The notes: generated by a model from the sequence alone, not told the origin. Counted from the stretch's first letter, positions 17,025 to 26,113 are shown. The stretch: DNA of 64,000 bases from Nitrincola alkalisediminis (GCF_009821115.1 NZ_VYTY01000003.1:248001-312000), one strand, 5' to 3'. Made by a program: numbers and translations.

Positions 17025-18221
17025 ATGCTGACACCGCCAGCATCGGCCTTGCTGATTTTAATGGCAACGGCGAGTCCACTCGCCTTGAATGCCTTTCTAC
17101 CCGCAATGCCGGATGCGGCGCGGATGTTGGGGGTTGATGCGGGTGTCATGCAGTTGACGTTTACCCTTTACCTACTGACCCTTGCATTTGGGCAGTTGAT
17201 CAGTGGTCAGTTAGGGGATTACTTTGGTCGACGTCCAGTGATTCTGGTTGGTTTTGGATTGCATGTGCTGGGCAGTGGCATCGCCGCATTGGCTGGGACG
17301 GTCGAGGCACTGATTGTAGGTCGCATACTCCAGGCATTGGGAGGGAGTGCAGCCATGGCCTTGGCTCGCACTGTTTTATTGGATGTGTATGGACGCCAAG
17401 GGGCTGCAGGTCGAATGGGCTATCTTGTGATGGCCATTGCCTTAGCCCAAACCTTGGCACCTGCTTTGGGTGGCGTGCTCAATCTATGGAGTGGTTGGCA
17501 GTCTGTCTTTTATCTATCGATTGCGATGGGAGGCACTGTTTGGTTGATTGCCTTATGGTATTTACCTGAAACCTGTGCAGAGCGACGTTCCAGCCTTAGC
17601 CTTTTTTCAGTACTGCAGTCTTATAAGGGACTTCTTAAGTCAGTGGCGTATCGAGGATATGTCCTCACGACAACAGCCTTAGCGTGCGGATTTTATCTAT
17701 TTATTGGTAGCGCACCCTATCTTGTTGTCGAAAGCCTTGGCGGAACGTCTGCTGATTATGGATTTTGGTTTTTGACGGTGTCGCTTGCGTTTTTGTTGGG
17801 CAGTTTTATGTCGACACGGCTGGCGCACCATATTGATCTTGATGGACTCATCGTCATTGGAAATGGACTGGCTGTGTTGGGTGCCTTGCTCTTGTTGATT
17901 TTTTACTGCGTGCAGGGGTTGAGTTTGCCTACGTTGTTTTTGCCTATGGCCCTGATGATCTTGGGCAGAGGGTTGAGTCAACCGGTTGCACAAACGGCGG
18001 CAATCAGCAGCAGCGCAGGTTCGACAGGTGCGGCTTCAGGCATGATGGGGTTTATTCAGTTATTGGTGGGCTCAATGGTGGCGCAGAGCGCTTCTTGGTT
18101 AATTCGTTTTGATCCTGTTTGGATTTTCGCTGCAATCCTATTGACCGCGTTACTGGCAATGGCAGCACAGGTTTACAGTTGGTCACAGTGTCGATCAGCA
18201 AAACAATATAATGATGAGTAA
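17025..18221 (+). CDS. MFS drug-resistance-type transporter (Bcr/CflA), copy 1
   Basis: A 398-residue major facilitator with about 12 hydrophobic segments. It has the DHA1 loop motif GQLGDYFGRRPVILVGFGLH after segment 2 and the Bcr/CflA-typical start ALNAFLPAMPDAARMLGVDA. The ATG at 17025 is chosen; a TTG at 16995 would overlap the preceding gene by 23 bases and adds residues with no membrane character. The next gene, hpaD2, begins 13 bases after the stop. In this setting it is more likely to move aromatic intermediates or relieve their toxicity than to confer drug resistance. Confidence 0.85.
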   Translation: MLTPPASALLILMATASPLALNAFLPAMPDAARMLGVDAGVMQLTFTLYLLTLAFGQLISGQLGDYFGRRPVILVGFGLHVLGSGIAALAGTVEALIVGRILQALGGSAAMALARTVLLDVYGRQGAAGRMGYLVMAIALAQTLAPALGGVLNLWSGWQSVFYLSIAMGGTVWLIALWYLPETCAERRSSLSLFSVLQSYKGLLKSVAYRGYVLTTTALACGFYLFIGSAPYLVVESLGGTSADYGFWFLTVSLAFLLGSFMSTRLAHHIDLDGLIVIGNGLAVLGALLLLIFYCVQGLSLPTLFLPMALMILGRGLSQPVAQTAAISSSAGSTGAASGMMGFIQLLVGSMVAQSASWLIRFDPVWIFAAILLTALLAMAAQVYSWSQCRSAKQYNDE

Positions 18222-18234
18222 TGAGGTGTAAGTT

Positions 18235-19161
18235 ATGGGTAAGCTGGCATTGGCGGCTAAAATCACGCATGTACCGTCCATGTACCTTTCAGAGTTAGAT
18301 GGGCCTCAAAAGGGGTTTCGGCAAGCCGCCATCGATGGCCATAAAGAAATTGGTCGCCGTTGCCGAGAGCTGGGGGTTGATACGCTGGTGGTGTTTGATA
18401 CTCACTGGCTGGTTAACGCCGCCTATCATATTAATTGCGGTGCACATTTCAAAGGCACCTACACCAGCAATGAGTTACCCCATTTCATTTCCAATATGGA
18501 GTTTGAGTTCAGCGGTAATCCACAGCTAGGTCAGTTGATTGCGGATGAGTGCAATGCACAAGGCGTTGAAACACTTGCGCATGCCAATACGTCGCTTGAT
18601 CCAGAGTACGGCACGTTGGTTCCCATGCGCTATATGAATGAAGATCAGCATTTTAAAGTGGTCTCCATTTCGGCGATGTGCATGGCCCACTACTTGAATG
18701 ACAGTGCGCGTTTAGGTTGGGCGCTTAGACAAGCGATAGAGAAACACTACGACGGTACCGTGGCAATTTTGGCCAGTGGCTCGTTATCTCACCGTTTTGC
18801 GCAGAACGGCCAAGCACCCAGTTTTTCAACGAAGGTCTGGAGCCCGTTTTTAGAGCGATTGGATCATGATGTGGTGCGTATGTGGGAAGCCGGTGAGTGG
18901 GCAGATTTTTGTGCCATGCTCCCTGAGTATGCGGTTAAAGGCCATGGGGAAGGCTTTATGCACGATACCGCCATGTTATTAGGGGCGTTGGGCTGGTCAC
19001 GCTATGATCAAAAAGTAGAGGTGGTTTCACCCTATTTTGGTAGTTCGGGAACGGGGCAAATCAATGCAATCTTTCCTGTGTCACCGGTCGCGGGAGATGA
19101 AGTGCCGGGACCTCAGGCCTCTGTTGCGGATGCTGCTGGTGCAACGGCTGGACGTCTTTAA
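18235..19161 (+). CDS. 3,4-dihydroxyphenylacetate 2,3-dioxygenase family protein, copy 2
   Basis: A 308-residue paralogue of the HpaD at 14671. The same iron-ligand regions are kept (AAKITHVPSM, VFDTHWLVNAAYHIN, LASGSLSHRF, GEGFMHDTAMLLGALGWSRY). It differs by an inserted stretch near residue 195 and by a 25-residue C-terminal tail rich in Pro, Ala and Gly (from SPVAGDEVPG). It is probably active. It may prefer another side chain, for example that of 3,4-dihydroxymandelate or a longer homologue, or be a second homoprotocatechuate enzyme. It has a good AGGTG site and MFS genes on both sides. Confidence 0.85.
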   Translation: MGKLALAAKITHVPSMYLSELDGPQKGFRQAAIDGHKEIGRRCRELGVDTLVVFDTHWLVNAAYHINCGAHFKGTYTSNELPHFISNMEFEFSGNPQLGQLIADECNAQGVETLAHANTSLDPEYGTLVPMRYMNEDQHFKVVSISAMCMAHYLNDSARLGWALRQAIEKHYDGTVAILASGSLSHRFAQNGQAPSFSTKVWSPFLERLDHDVVRMWEAGEWADFCAMLPEYAVKGHGEGFMHDTAMLLGALGWSRYDQKVEVVSPYFGSSGTGQINAIFPVSPVAGDEVPGPQASVADAAGATAGRL

Positions 19162-19179
19162 TAGGAAGGTAGATTCTAG

Positions 19180-20373
19180 ATGGTCACTGTATCACGTCCT
19201 CATCGGTTGATTGTGCTGCTGGCTGCGCTGGTTGCGTTTGGGCCTCTGTCAATTGATATGTATTTGCCCAGTTTGCCCTTGATCGCTGATGATCTTGGTG
19301 CGGTGCAAAGCGAGATTCAGTTGACCATCAGCAGCTTTTTGATTGGGCTGTTTGTAGGGATGCTTGTCTACGGTCCTTTATCGGACAAGTTAGGGCGTAG
19401 GCCGCTTTTATTGGTTGGTATTAGCCTTTATCTCGTTGCCAGTGTGGCATGTATCTTGGCAAGCTCAGCACAGTGGCTGATTGCATTTCGCTTTTTGCAA
19501 GCCTTGGGGGCGGCTTCGGCGTCTGTCTTGGCAAGAGCGATTGTTCGAGATTTGTTTCCAATCAGTGAGGCGGCGCGAGTCTTATCCCTCATGCATTTAG
19601 TCACAATGATTGCAACGCTCATTGCGCCATTGGTCGGCGGGTATTTGATCTTGCTGGCAGGTTGGCGCGCGCTTTTTGGGGTGCTGTTTATCTTTGCATT
19701 GGTTGTATTGGTCTTTTGTATCTGGAAAATACCCGAAACCCATCATGGTAGCTCTCGTGGTACGAGCTTTTCCGCTGTCTATAAAGCCTATGGAAACATT
19801 TTGCTACAGCCCGTCGCGGTGGGGTACATCTTGTGCATGTCGTTAACCTTTGCGGGCATGTTTGCCTTCATAACGGCTTCCCCATTTGTGTACATTGATT
19901 ACTTTGGTGTGTCGCCTCAGGCTTACGCCTGGCTGTTTAGCATGAATGTTGGGGGAATTATCCTGCTGGTCAGTTTGAATGCGCGTTACGTCGGGCAGTG
20001 GGGAACACAGCGATTATTGTGGCTAGGTGCAAGCCAGGCTGCGGTTTCAGGTTTAGTGCTGTTTTGCGCCACGTTATTCGATATTGGTGGGCTGACGTTA
20101 ATTGTGCTGGCGTTATTCAGTTTTGTCAGTGTCACGGGTGTATTGGGCGCAAACTGCATGGCGAGTCTCTTGTCACGTTTTCCTGAACAAGCCGGTGCCG
20201 CCGCCGGAATAGCCGTGGCGACTCAATTTGGAATCGGTGCCTTGGCCAGCGGATTAGTGAGTGGATTACACGATGGAACCCCGTGGGTAATGGGTTGGGT
20301 CATCGGTCTTTTGGGGTGTGGTTCCTTTCTGGCATTGTTACTGACACGTGAAAAAAAGCTCATTAAAAATTAA
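19180..20373 (+). CDS. MFS drug-resistance-type transporter (Bcr/CflA), copy 2
   Basis: A 397-residue Bcr/CflA-type transporter with about 12 hydrophobic segments, the motif GPLSDKLGRRPLLLVGISLY and the N-terminal LSIDMYLPSLPLIADDLGA. It follows hpaD2 by 18 bases with AGGAAGG before the ATG. Its pairing with hpaD2 repeats the pairing of the first MFS gene with hpaD1 and the aldehyde dehydrogenase, which suggests module duplication. The cargo is not known. Confidence 0.85.
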   Translation: MVTVSRPHRLIVLLAALVAFGPLSIDMYLPSLPLIADDLGAVQSEIQLTISSFLIGLFVGMLVYGPLSDKLGRRPLLLVGISLYLVASVACILASSAQWLIAFRFLQALGAASASVLARAIVRDLFPISEAARVLSLMHLVTMIATLIAPLVGGYLILLAGWRALFGVLFIFALVVLVFCIWKIPETHHGSSRGTSFSAVYKAYGNILLQPVAVGYILCMSLTFAGMFAFITASPFVYIDYFGVSPQAYAWLFSMNVGGIILLVSLNARYVGQWGTQRLLWLGASQAAVSGLVLFCATLFDIGGLTLIVLALFSFVSVTGVLGANCMASLLSRFPEQAGAAAGIAVATQFGIGALASGLVSGLHDGTPWVMGWVIGLLGCGSFLALLLTREKKLIKN

Positions 20374-20391
20374 AACTAGATTTTAGTAGCG

Positions 20392-20420
20392 TTGACATCA
20401 CTTAATATATTAATTAAATT
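20392..20420 (+). promoter_or_regulatory. hpaF promoter with operator in the spacer
   Basis: A perfect -35 (TTGACA, 20392-20397) and TAAATT as -10 (20415-20420), 17 bases apart. The spacer contains the perfect 12-base palindrome TTAATATATTAA (20402-20413), a one-base variant of the operator at hpaD1. A repressor bound here would exclude RNA polymerase. Confidence 0.65.
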
Positions 20421-20489
20421 TGATTTAGTTTGCGATTGAATAATTGTTAAACATTTTTTAAGAAAGATGACAGTGTGCGAGGTGTTTCA

Positions 20490-20876
20490 GTGCCACATTT
20501 TATCGTTGAATATTCAGGCAACTTGCATCATCGGTTGGACTTTCAACCCTTGTTTAAAGAGTTGCATGAGTATGTGGTGTCTACGGGGGCATTTCCTTTA
20601 GGGGGAGTGCGCAGTCGTGCCATCCGTTGTGATGACTTTCGTGTGGCGGACGGTCGATCAGATTTCGCCTTCATAAACCTAACACTCAAGATAGGTCACG
20701 GGCGAGACATGACTCTGAAGCAGCAAGTGGCAGATCAGGTATTTGAGATCTTGTGTCGCTGGATGGAGCCGATCACGAACGAAAGCTATTGCCAGATCTC
20801 CTTCGAGATGACGGAACTTGATCCTGTTTTAAAATATAACAAAAACAATATTCATGCCCTTTTTAAAAGTAATTGA
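20490..20876 (+). CDS. hpaF: 5-carboxymethyl-2-hydroxymuconate delta-isomerase (HpaF)
   Basis: A 128-residue tautomerase-superfamily enzyme that isomerises the ring-cleavage acid before decarboxylation. The start is set at the GTG at 20490 because the next codon is Pro, giving PHFIVEYSG; this family uses the N-terminal proline freed by Met removal as catalytic base. GAGGTG lies five bases upstream. The GTG at 20475 would bury the proline and is rejected. Typical later motifs are VRSRAIRCDDFRVADG and FINLTLKIGHGRD. It has its own promoter and operator and stands between the MFS gene and the TRAP genes. Confidence 0.92.
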   Translation: MPHFIVEYSGNLHHRLDFQPLFKELHEYVVSTGAFPLGGVRSRAIRCDDFRVADGRSDFAFINLTLKIGHGRDMTLKQQVADQVFEILCRWMEPITNESYCQISFEMTELDPVLKYNKNNIHALFKSN

Positions 20877-21061
20877 GTGTTTGTTCTTGTTGAACGCCAT
20901 TGAAAATAAGGTTTTTACGTGTACTTATACTCAAGAGGGTGATCTAAGTACAAACCGTATAAACAAAAATTGTACATCAGGTAATTGAATTTTGACTGTG
21001 TCTTAAACGTTCTTACTAACCTCAAGACATGCAATACAATAAAAACAATTGGAGACATACT

Positions 21062-22105
21062 ATGAAATCACTCCCAACTAAAATTAAACGTCTAACAGCT
21101 GCCTCTCTATTCATCGTTGGTATGGTCGGGGCATCACTTGCAACCGCGTCTACTACCCTGGTCGTCGGCACGTGGATGCCCCCCAGCAATCCCATGAATG
21201 CCGTTGTCTTGCCGACTTGGGGCGCTTGGGTCGAGGAAGCGACAGAAGGGCGAGTAACGGTGCGAATTGAGCATGATCTTGGTAATCCAGCCGCCTATTA
21301 TGACCTAGTGGAGGATGGCGTAATTAACGCCGGATGGAGCTTCCACGGCTACTTGCCTGGACGTTTCACCCTGCCTATGGCGGTTGAGCAACCTGGCATG
21401 GGTGTAAATGCCGAGGCAGCTTCGGCGGCATTATGGCAGGTTCATGAGACGCATTTTGCAAAGGCGAATGAGTATGAAGGCCTTGAGTTACTTGCGTTGA
21501 TTACGCATGGACCCGGCCAGTTGCACACCCGTGAGCCAATTAACAGCCTACGTGATTTACGCAATAAACGTATACGCATTGGGGGTGGTGTTCAATCTGC
21601 GCTGGGTGAGCGTATGGAAGTGACGGCTGTTGCGGCACCTGGACCTCGTGTCTATGAGATGTTACAGCAGGGTGTTATTGACGGTGTCTTTATGCCAGCC
21701 CAAGAGCAGCGCTCATTGCGTTTGGATGAGGTGGCACCTAATTTAACCCTCTTTCCAGGTGGCCTGTATCTAGGCAGTTTTGCGATGTTCATCGATCCAG
21801 AGTTTATGGAGCAACTTGAGCCACGTGATGCGGATGCTATTCGCAGTGTGTCGGGTCTTAAGCTGTCAGCAATGGCGGGTAAAGAGTGGGACCAGGCCGA
21901 TATTGATGGTATTGCCTATGCGCGTGAGAAAGGGGTGAATGTTATCGAGTTGGATGAAAATCATCCGATGGTGCAGGAATTTAACCAGTTGATTCAAGGC
22001 ATGGATGACGCATGGGTCGCCAGTGTTCAACGTGCTGGCGTCGATGCGGCCGCTGCGTTGGCCGATTTGAGACGCCTGGCGCTTGAATATGCTGAGCAAA
22101 ACTAG
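21062..22105 (+). CDS. TRAP transporter substrate-binding protein DctP
   Basis: A 347-residue periplasmic receptor. It has a signal peptide (start MKSLPTKIKRLTAASLF, cleavage after ASLATAS), then the DctP body with WVEEATEGRVTVRIEHDLG, the ligand-binding Arg region LRDLRNKRIRIGGGVQSALG and VIDGVFMPAQEQRSLRL. The ATG at 21062 has GGAG seven bases ahead; a start 33 bases earlier would add residues before the signal peptide. It is first in the operon dctP-dctQ-dctM-usp. Given its place between hpaF and hpaR it probably takes up hydroxyphenylacetate or a related aromatic acid. Confidence 0.9.
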   Translation: MKSLPTKIKRLTAASLFIVGMVGASLATASTTLVVGTWMPPSNPMNAVVLPTWGAWVEEATEGRVTVRIEHDLGNPAAYYDLVEDGVINAGWSFHGYLPGRFTLPMAVEQPGMGVNAEAASAALWQVHETHFAKANEYEGLELLALITHGPGQLHTREPINSLRDLRNKRIRIGGGVQSALGERMEVTAVAAPGPRVYEMLQQGVIDGVFMPAQEQRSLRLDEVAPNLTLFPGGLYLGSFAMFIDPEFMEQLEPRDADAIRSVSGLKLSAMAGKEWDQADIDGIAYAREKGVNVIELDENHPMVQEFNQLIQGMDDAWVASVQRAGVDAAAALADLRRLALEYAEQN

Positions 22106-22118
22106 GTAGGAGAGACAC

Positions 22119-22637
22119 ATGTCATTTGTAGCCTGGTTAAAGGCACATTATGACGAGAAGGGGCCAATCCGTTGGTTGGCCTTTCTACTCGAATTAATCG
22201 CCGCTGTAATGTTAATGGTCTTGATGTTGATTACCTGTGTCGATGTGGTGGGCCGATATGTGTTCAATAAACCCTTGCCGGGTTCAATTGAATTGACTGA
22301 AATCGGCATGGCCATCTTAATCTTTGCAGCGATGCCTGTGGTGACCTGGAGAGGAGGCCATATTGTTGTCGATTTGTTGGACCGTTATCTGAGCACCTTT
22401 GTGGTTAAGTGCTTATCACTTTTGTCTGCCATCGTGATCTCAGGTTCATTTTATTATCTTGGGCATCGCATTTATCAATTGGGCGAACGTTCGATTCGTC
22501 GAGGTGAAGTGACAGAGTTCTTGGGCATATCCAGTGGTTATATCGTGCAGTATATCGCCATCATGAGTTGGGCGACGGCATTGGGCATGATCACCTACGG
22601 TGTTTATCGAATCTTCTTTCAAGATAAATCCAACTAG
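22119..22637 (+). CDS. TRAP transporter small permease DctQ
   Basis: A 172-residue membrane protein with four hydrophobic segments (about residues 18-40, 50-70, 92-112 and 135-158). It has the DctQ-typical stretch CVDVVGRYVFNKPLPGSIEL. It starts 13 bases after dctP and precedes dctM by 22 bases. The small subunit pairs with the large permease in the inner membrane. Confidence 0.92.
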   Translation: MSFVAWLKAHYDEKGPIRWLAFLLELIAAVMLMVLMLITCVDVVGRYVFNKPLPGSIELTEIGMAILIFAAMPVVTWRGGHIVVDLLDRYLSTFVVKCLSLLSAIVISGSFYYLGHRIYQLGERSIRRGEVTEFLGISSGYIVQYIAIMSWATALGMITYGVYRIFFQDKSN

Positions 22638-22659
22638 TCTCTATCACAGGTAGTTTTTT

Positions 22660-23988
22660 ATGTCCGTTATACTTATCGGCTTTGTTGTTCTGCTGTTATT
22701 AATTATCGTGGTGAGGATGCCGATTGCCTTTGCGATGGGGTTGGTTGGTTTCTTCGGCTTTGCTGTGATGATGGGATTATCCTGGGATAATTGGGATACG
22801 TTTCGTTGGACGGGGCCCATGTCGATGGCTGCAAACCGAGTTGTCTCGACGGTGCAAAACTATAGTCTGTCGGTGATTCCCCTGTTTATCCTGATGGGAA
22901 ATCTGGTAATGCGCTCGGGTCTTTCGCAGGAGCTGTATCAGGCGTCAAATGCCTTTTTAGGGCATAAAAAAGGTGGACTGGCCATGGCGACGGTTGTGGC
23001 CTGTGGTGGCTTTTCTGCGATCAGTGGTTCCAGTCTGGCGACATCGGCAACCATGAGTAAGGTGGCCATGCCATCGATGCGTAAGTATGGCTATAGTGAC
23101 TCATTGGCGACCGCGACCATTGCCGCGGGTGGGTCTTTGGGCATTCTGATTCCACCCAGTGTCATCCTGGTGGTCTACGGTTTGCTGACGGAAACCAGTA
23201 TTCGTGAGCTTTTCGCGGCTGGCTTTATACCCGGTTTTATTGCCATACTCTTTTACTTGGGCGCTGTGCAATATGTGGTTTGGCGTAACCCAAGTGCAGG
23301 CCCTGCAGGTGATCGGACGCCTTGGCGTGAACGCTTGATCGCCTTGCGCGGTGTGTTGGGTGTGTTAGCGCTATTTGTCATTGTTATGGGAGGGATTTAC
23401 CTCGGTATCTTTACCCCCACCGAAGCGGCGGGTATTGGAGCCGGCGGTGCGTTTGTCATTGCGTTAATGCGCAAGTCACTGACTTGGAGCAGCCTTTTTG
23501 ATACCTTAACGGATACGGCGCGTACCTCTGTCATGCTGTTGGTTGTGGTGATAGGCGCGCTCATTTTCTCGGACTTTATCAACCGCGCAGGCCTTCCTGA
23601 TATTCTGCTGAGCTTTGTTAATTCCTTAGATGTTCAGCCGATTGTCGTCATTCTTGTCATTGTAGGGATTTACCTGATCTTGGGCATGGTGTTCGAGAGT
23701 TTATCGATGATGCTGTTAACGATCCCGATTTTCTATCCGCTGGTTGCTGCATTGGGCTACGATCTGGTTTGGTTTGGGATTGTGGTGGTGATCGCGATTG
23801 AGATTAGCCTCATTACGCCGCCTGTTGGAATGAACGTGTTCGTGTTGAGTGCTGTGTTAAGAGACGTAAAAACCAGCACAATCTTTAAAGGCGTAGGTCC
23901 CTTCTGGGTCGCTGATATTTTGCGATTACTGCTCATCATTTTTGTGGTGCAGATCTCATTGTTCCTGCCAACATTGTTATACCGATAA
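22660..23988 (+). CDS. TRAP transporter large permease DctM
   Basis: A 442-residue sodium-coupled permease of the DctM/SiaM type with about 12 hydrophobic segments. Hallmarks are FAAISGSSLA-like FSAISGSSLATSATMSKVAM, GGSLGILIPPSVILVVYG, FTPTEAAGIGAGGAF and SLITPPVGMNVFVL. It moves the solute delivered by DctP. The downstream usp gene begins 11 bases after the stop. Confidence 0.95.
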   Translation: MSVILIGFVVLLLLIIVVRMPIAFAMGLVGFFGFAVMMGLSWDNWDTFRWTGPMSMAANRVVSTVQNYSLSVIPLFILMGNLVMRSGLSQELYQASNAFLGHKKGGLAMATVVACGGFSAISGSSLATSATMSKVAMPSMRKYGYSDSLATATIAAGGSLGILIPPSVILVVYGLLTETSIRELFAAGFIPGFIAILFYLGAVQYVVWRNPSAGPAGDRTPWRERLIALRGVLGVLALFVIVMGGIYLGIFTPTEAAGIGAGGAFVIALMRKSLTWSSLFDTLTDTARTSVMLLVVVIGALIFSDFINRAGLPDILLSFVNSLDVQPIVVILVIVGIYLILGMVFESLSMMLLTIPIFYPLVAALGYDLVWFGIVVVIAIEISLITPPVGMNVFVLSAVLRDVKTSTIFKGVGPFWVADILRLLLIIFVVQISLFLPTLLYR

Positions 23989-23999
23989 CAGGAGGTTTC

Positions 24000-24491
24000 A
24001 TGCTGTCGAATTTTCGCAAAATACTCTATGTGTCAGATCTAGAGCAGGGCTCACGACCTGCTTTTCGCGCCGCGGTTAGTCTTTGCAATCATTATGATGC
24101 CCAGCTGACTTACTTGCATGTGATTGAGGCGGTCTCCGCTACGGCAAAGAGTGTGCTCAGTAATATGATGGAAAAAGACGATATCGAGGGTTTTTTAAAA
24201 GAGGGGGTTGAAAAACTCCGTGACAAGGTTGCTGTGCGCTTGGAGCGATTCTGTCAGCAAGAGCTAGAAGCCGATGATCGTTTGAATATTGCTCAGGTTG
24301 ACGTCAGAGTCGAGGAAGGTACACCTTGGAAGGTGATTCTAAAGGTTGCGGACGAAATAGATGCCGATGTCATTGTGATGGGGACCCGCAAGCATTCGGC
24401 GCTCAATCAAATTCTACTTGGGTCTACAGCGGCTAAAACACTCACGCACTCAAAACGCCCAGTGTTTGTCGTACCCTTGGGGAGTGAATAG
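24000..24491 (+). CDS. UspA-family protein of the TRAP operon
   Basis: A 163-residue universal-stress-protein domain. It starts ILYVSDLEQGSRPAFRAAVS and ends with an ATP-site-like segment, MGTRKHSALNQILLGS. The usual motif G-x2-G-x9-G-S has Lys in place of the second Gly, so nucleotide binding may be weak. AGGAGG lies just ahead of the ATG. UspA proteins encoded with TRAP operons (TeaD in Halomonas) tune transporter activity. A paralogue heads the TTT transporter genes at 29456. Confidence 0.88.
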   Translation: MLSNFRKILYVSDLEQGSRPAFRAAVSLCNHYDAQLTYLHVIEAVSATAKSVLSNMMEKDDIEGFLKEGVEKLRDKVAVRLERFCQQELEADDRLNIAQVDVRVEEGTPWKVILKVADEIDADVIVMGTRKHSALNQILLGSTAAKTLTHSKRPVFVVPLGSE

Positions 24492-24504
24492 TTCACCTCA
24501 TATC

Positions 24505-24539
24505 TAGCCAGCTGCTGGGTGTTTTCAGCAGCTAGGCTG
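24505..24539. terminator. Stem-loop between convergent usp and hpaR
   Basis: Stem AGCTGCTG / CAGCAGCT with an eight-base loop, extended by TAGCC / GGCTG-type pairing around one bulge. No long T run follows, but it is placed to end the TRAP operon and the convergent hpaR transcript. Confidence 0.5.
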
Positions 24540-24580
24540 GCAAACATGAGATCCATTTGGGGTCTACTCAGGGCTGTTAC

Positions 24581-25027
24581 TCATTCTGTTTTTGATCCTT
24601 CACTGACCGGTTTAATTTGTGTGAGTTTGTTCAGAAGCTCATAGAGCAGGTCAAGATTCTCTTGAGTGTATTGCTCTGTGATTTCTTGATATCGCGCTTC
24701 CAGTAACGGGGTCACGCGCTTAAACATGGTTTCTGCTTTTTCGGTTAGGCTAATTAAAATACGCCGTTGGTCTTCATTTGACCGACGTCGCTGGGTGTAG
24801 CCTTGTTGTTCTAAGCGACTAATGATACCCGTAAGACTGGGACTTAGAATGCAACATAGGTCAGCTAACTGTTTGGATTCAAGCTCTTTATGTTCAGCGA
24901 GCGCACGAATAATTCGCCATTGTTGTTCAGTCAATGAAATGTCCAAAAGCACCGGGCGGAAAAAGTTCATGGTTGCTTCACGGGCTTTCAGCAATTTGAG
25001 CGGTAAGGATTCTTCGTATTTGAGCAT
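24581..25027 (-). CDS. hpaR: Homoprotocatechuate degradation regulator HpaR (MarR family)
   Basis: A 148-residue MarR repressor close in sequence to Escherichia coli HpaR, sharing LLKAREATMNFFRPVL, LTEQQWRIIRALAEHKELES and SPSLTGIISRLEQQGYTQRR with the wing EDQRRILISLTEK. Aligning to that protein favours the ATG at 25027 over one 12 bases earlier; no clear ribosome-binding site decides. It should repress the hpa promoters until (hydroxy)phenylacetates bind. The shared palindrome at four sites in this window is the best candidate for its operator. Confidence 0.9.
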   Translation of the reverse strand: MLKYEESLPLKLLKAREATMNFFRPVLLDISLTEQQWRIIRALAEHKELESKQLADLCCILSPSLTGIISRLEQQGYTQRRRSNEDQRRILISLTEKAETMFKRVTPLLEARYQEITEQYTQENLDLLYELLNKLTQIKPVSEGSKTE

Positions 25028-25028
25028 T

Positions 25029-25075
25029 AAAATGTACACTTATTAAATACAGGTTATGTGTGAGGTATACATTTT
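25029..25075. promoter_or_regulatory. Inverted repeat at the hpaR start, possible autoregulatory site
   Basis: Half-sites AAAATGTACAC (25029-25039) and GTATACATTTT (25065-25075) face each other, 36 bases centre to centre, one mismatch apart. They cover the region immediately upstream of hpaR. The sequence differs from the shared TTAACATATTAA operator. Confidence 0.4.
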
Positions 25076-25255
25076 ATATGATTTGGTGAGTGATTTTATA
25101 GAGAATATCACTTTTAATAAAAATTTACTTTTGTGATTTTAATTGAAATTGAAAAAGTCTATGGATATGTTTCTATAAAGCGCGTTTATTAAATGCACTC
25201 TTCTATAAATTGGCTGTATTTGTGTGCAAAATTTGATTGATTGCACTTTTTTGGT

Positions 25256-26113
25256 TCAAGCACAGCGTATCCGTTGCATGTAAGCACTCTGCTGTACGTG
25301 TCGTTGATAATTGGCAGGTGTGGCTGAAACGCACTTTTTGAATTCACGTAAAAAATGTGGCTGATCGCTGAAGCCAAGATCCGATGCAAGATCTGAAAAG
25401 GCTATGCCGTCATGGCAGTTGATCTCATGGACGGCAAACTGGCAGCGTACAATCCGACTAAAGGTTTTTGGTGACATGCCCATATCACTTTGAAACTGTC
25501 GCTGCAGTGTGCGACAGGTGTAGCCAGTCAGGGCTTCTAACTGTCCGATGCGCAGAGCACCCTTGTTCTCGCAGATGATTTTAATGGTTTCTAAGGTGAG
25601 AGGAGAGGGAGTTCTCGGTGTTTTACCCTCATAACAGCGCCTGAATAACTCAACTTGGTTATTAAAATTACCCTCACTCACAATTTGTGCAAAGGCTGAC
25701 TCAAGTTTTGGCATAATATCTAAAAGATTTACCTCGCAGTTCACAAGTTCATCTGCAGAAACGCCTAGAAAACCGGGTATAACGCCAAGCTTATAACGCA
25801 CGCCAAAATATCTATGTTGATGTTTTAATTCAGCATTACGTGCCTCCAGTGTCGAACCACAGACCTTCGCTTCAGGATTAATTTGATCACAATCAAACAG
25901 TATATCAATACATCCATCAGGAATCGCAAAGGTCGGACCCCCAGAATGATCCGCTTCGAATGCATAGCATTGGGAAATGATCTTATCCTTACTAATTGCA
26001 AGGTCATAGTGTTTCGACGAGGTTAATACAAACCAGGGTTGCTCAACGTATGCGCCTGATATTTTGTTACTAAACGAAACATGTGAGTTGTTACTAACAG
26101 GAACACTTAACAT
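25256..26113 (-). CDS. AraC-family transcriptional regulator (DUF6597-type N-terminus)
   Basis: A 285-residue regulator. The N-terminal part (GGPTFAIPDGCIDILFDCDQ, HRYFGVRYKLGVIPGFLGV) is the DUF6597 sensing domain. The C-terminal 100 residues are a double-HTH AraC domain (IGQLEALTGYTCRTLQRQFQ and FSDLASDLGFSDQPHFLREF). It is divergent from the amine-oxidising operon at 26323 and is its likely activator. The ATG at 26113 is preferred to a TTG at 26125. The start lies inside one copy of the shared palindrome (26106-26119), so HpaR may control this gene. Confidence 0.88.
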   Translation of the reverse strand: MLSVPVSNNSHVSFSNKISGAYVEQPWFVLTSSKHYDLAISKDKIISQCYAFEADHSGGPTFAIPDGCIDILFDCDQINPEAKVCGSTLEARNAELKHQHRYFGVRYKLGVIPGFLGVSADELVNCEVNLLDIMPKLESAFAQIVSEGNFNNQVELFRRCYEGKTPRTPSPLTLETIKIICENKGALRIGQLEALTGYTCRTLQRQFQSDMGMSPKTFSRIVRCQFAVHEINCHDGIAFSDLASDLGFSDQPHFLREFKKCVSATPANYQRHVQQSAYMQRIRCA

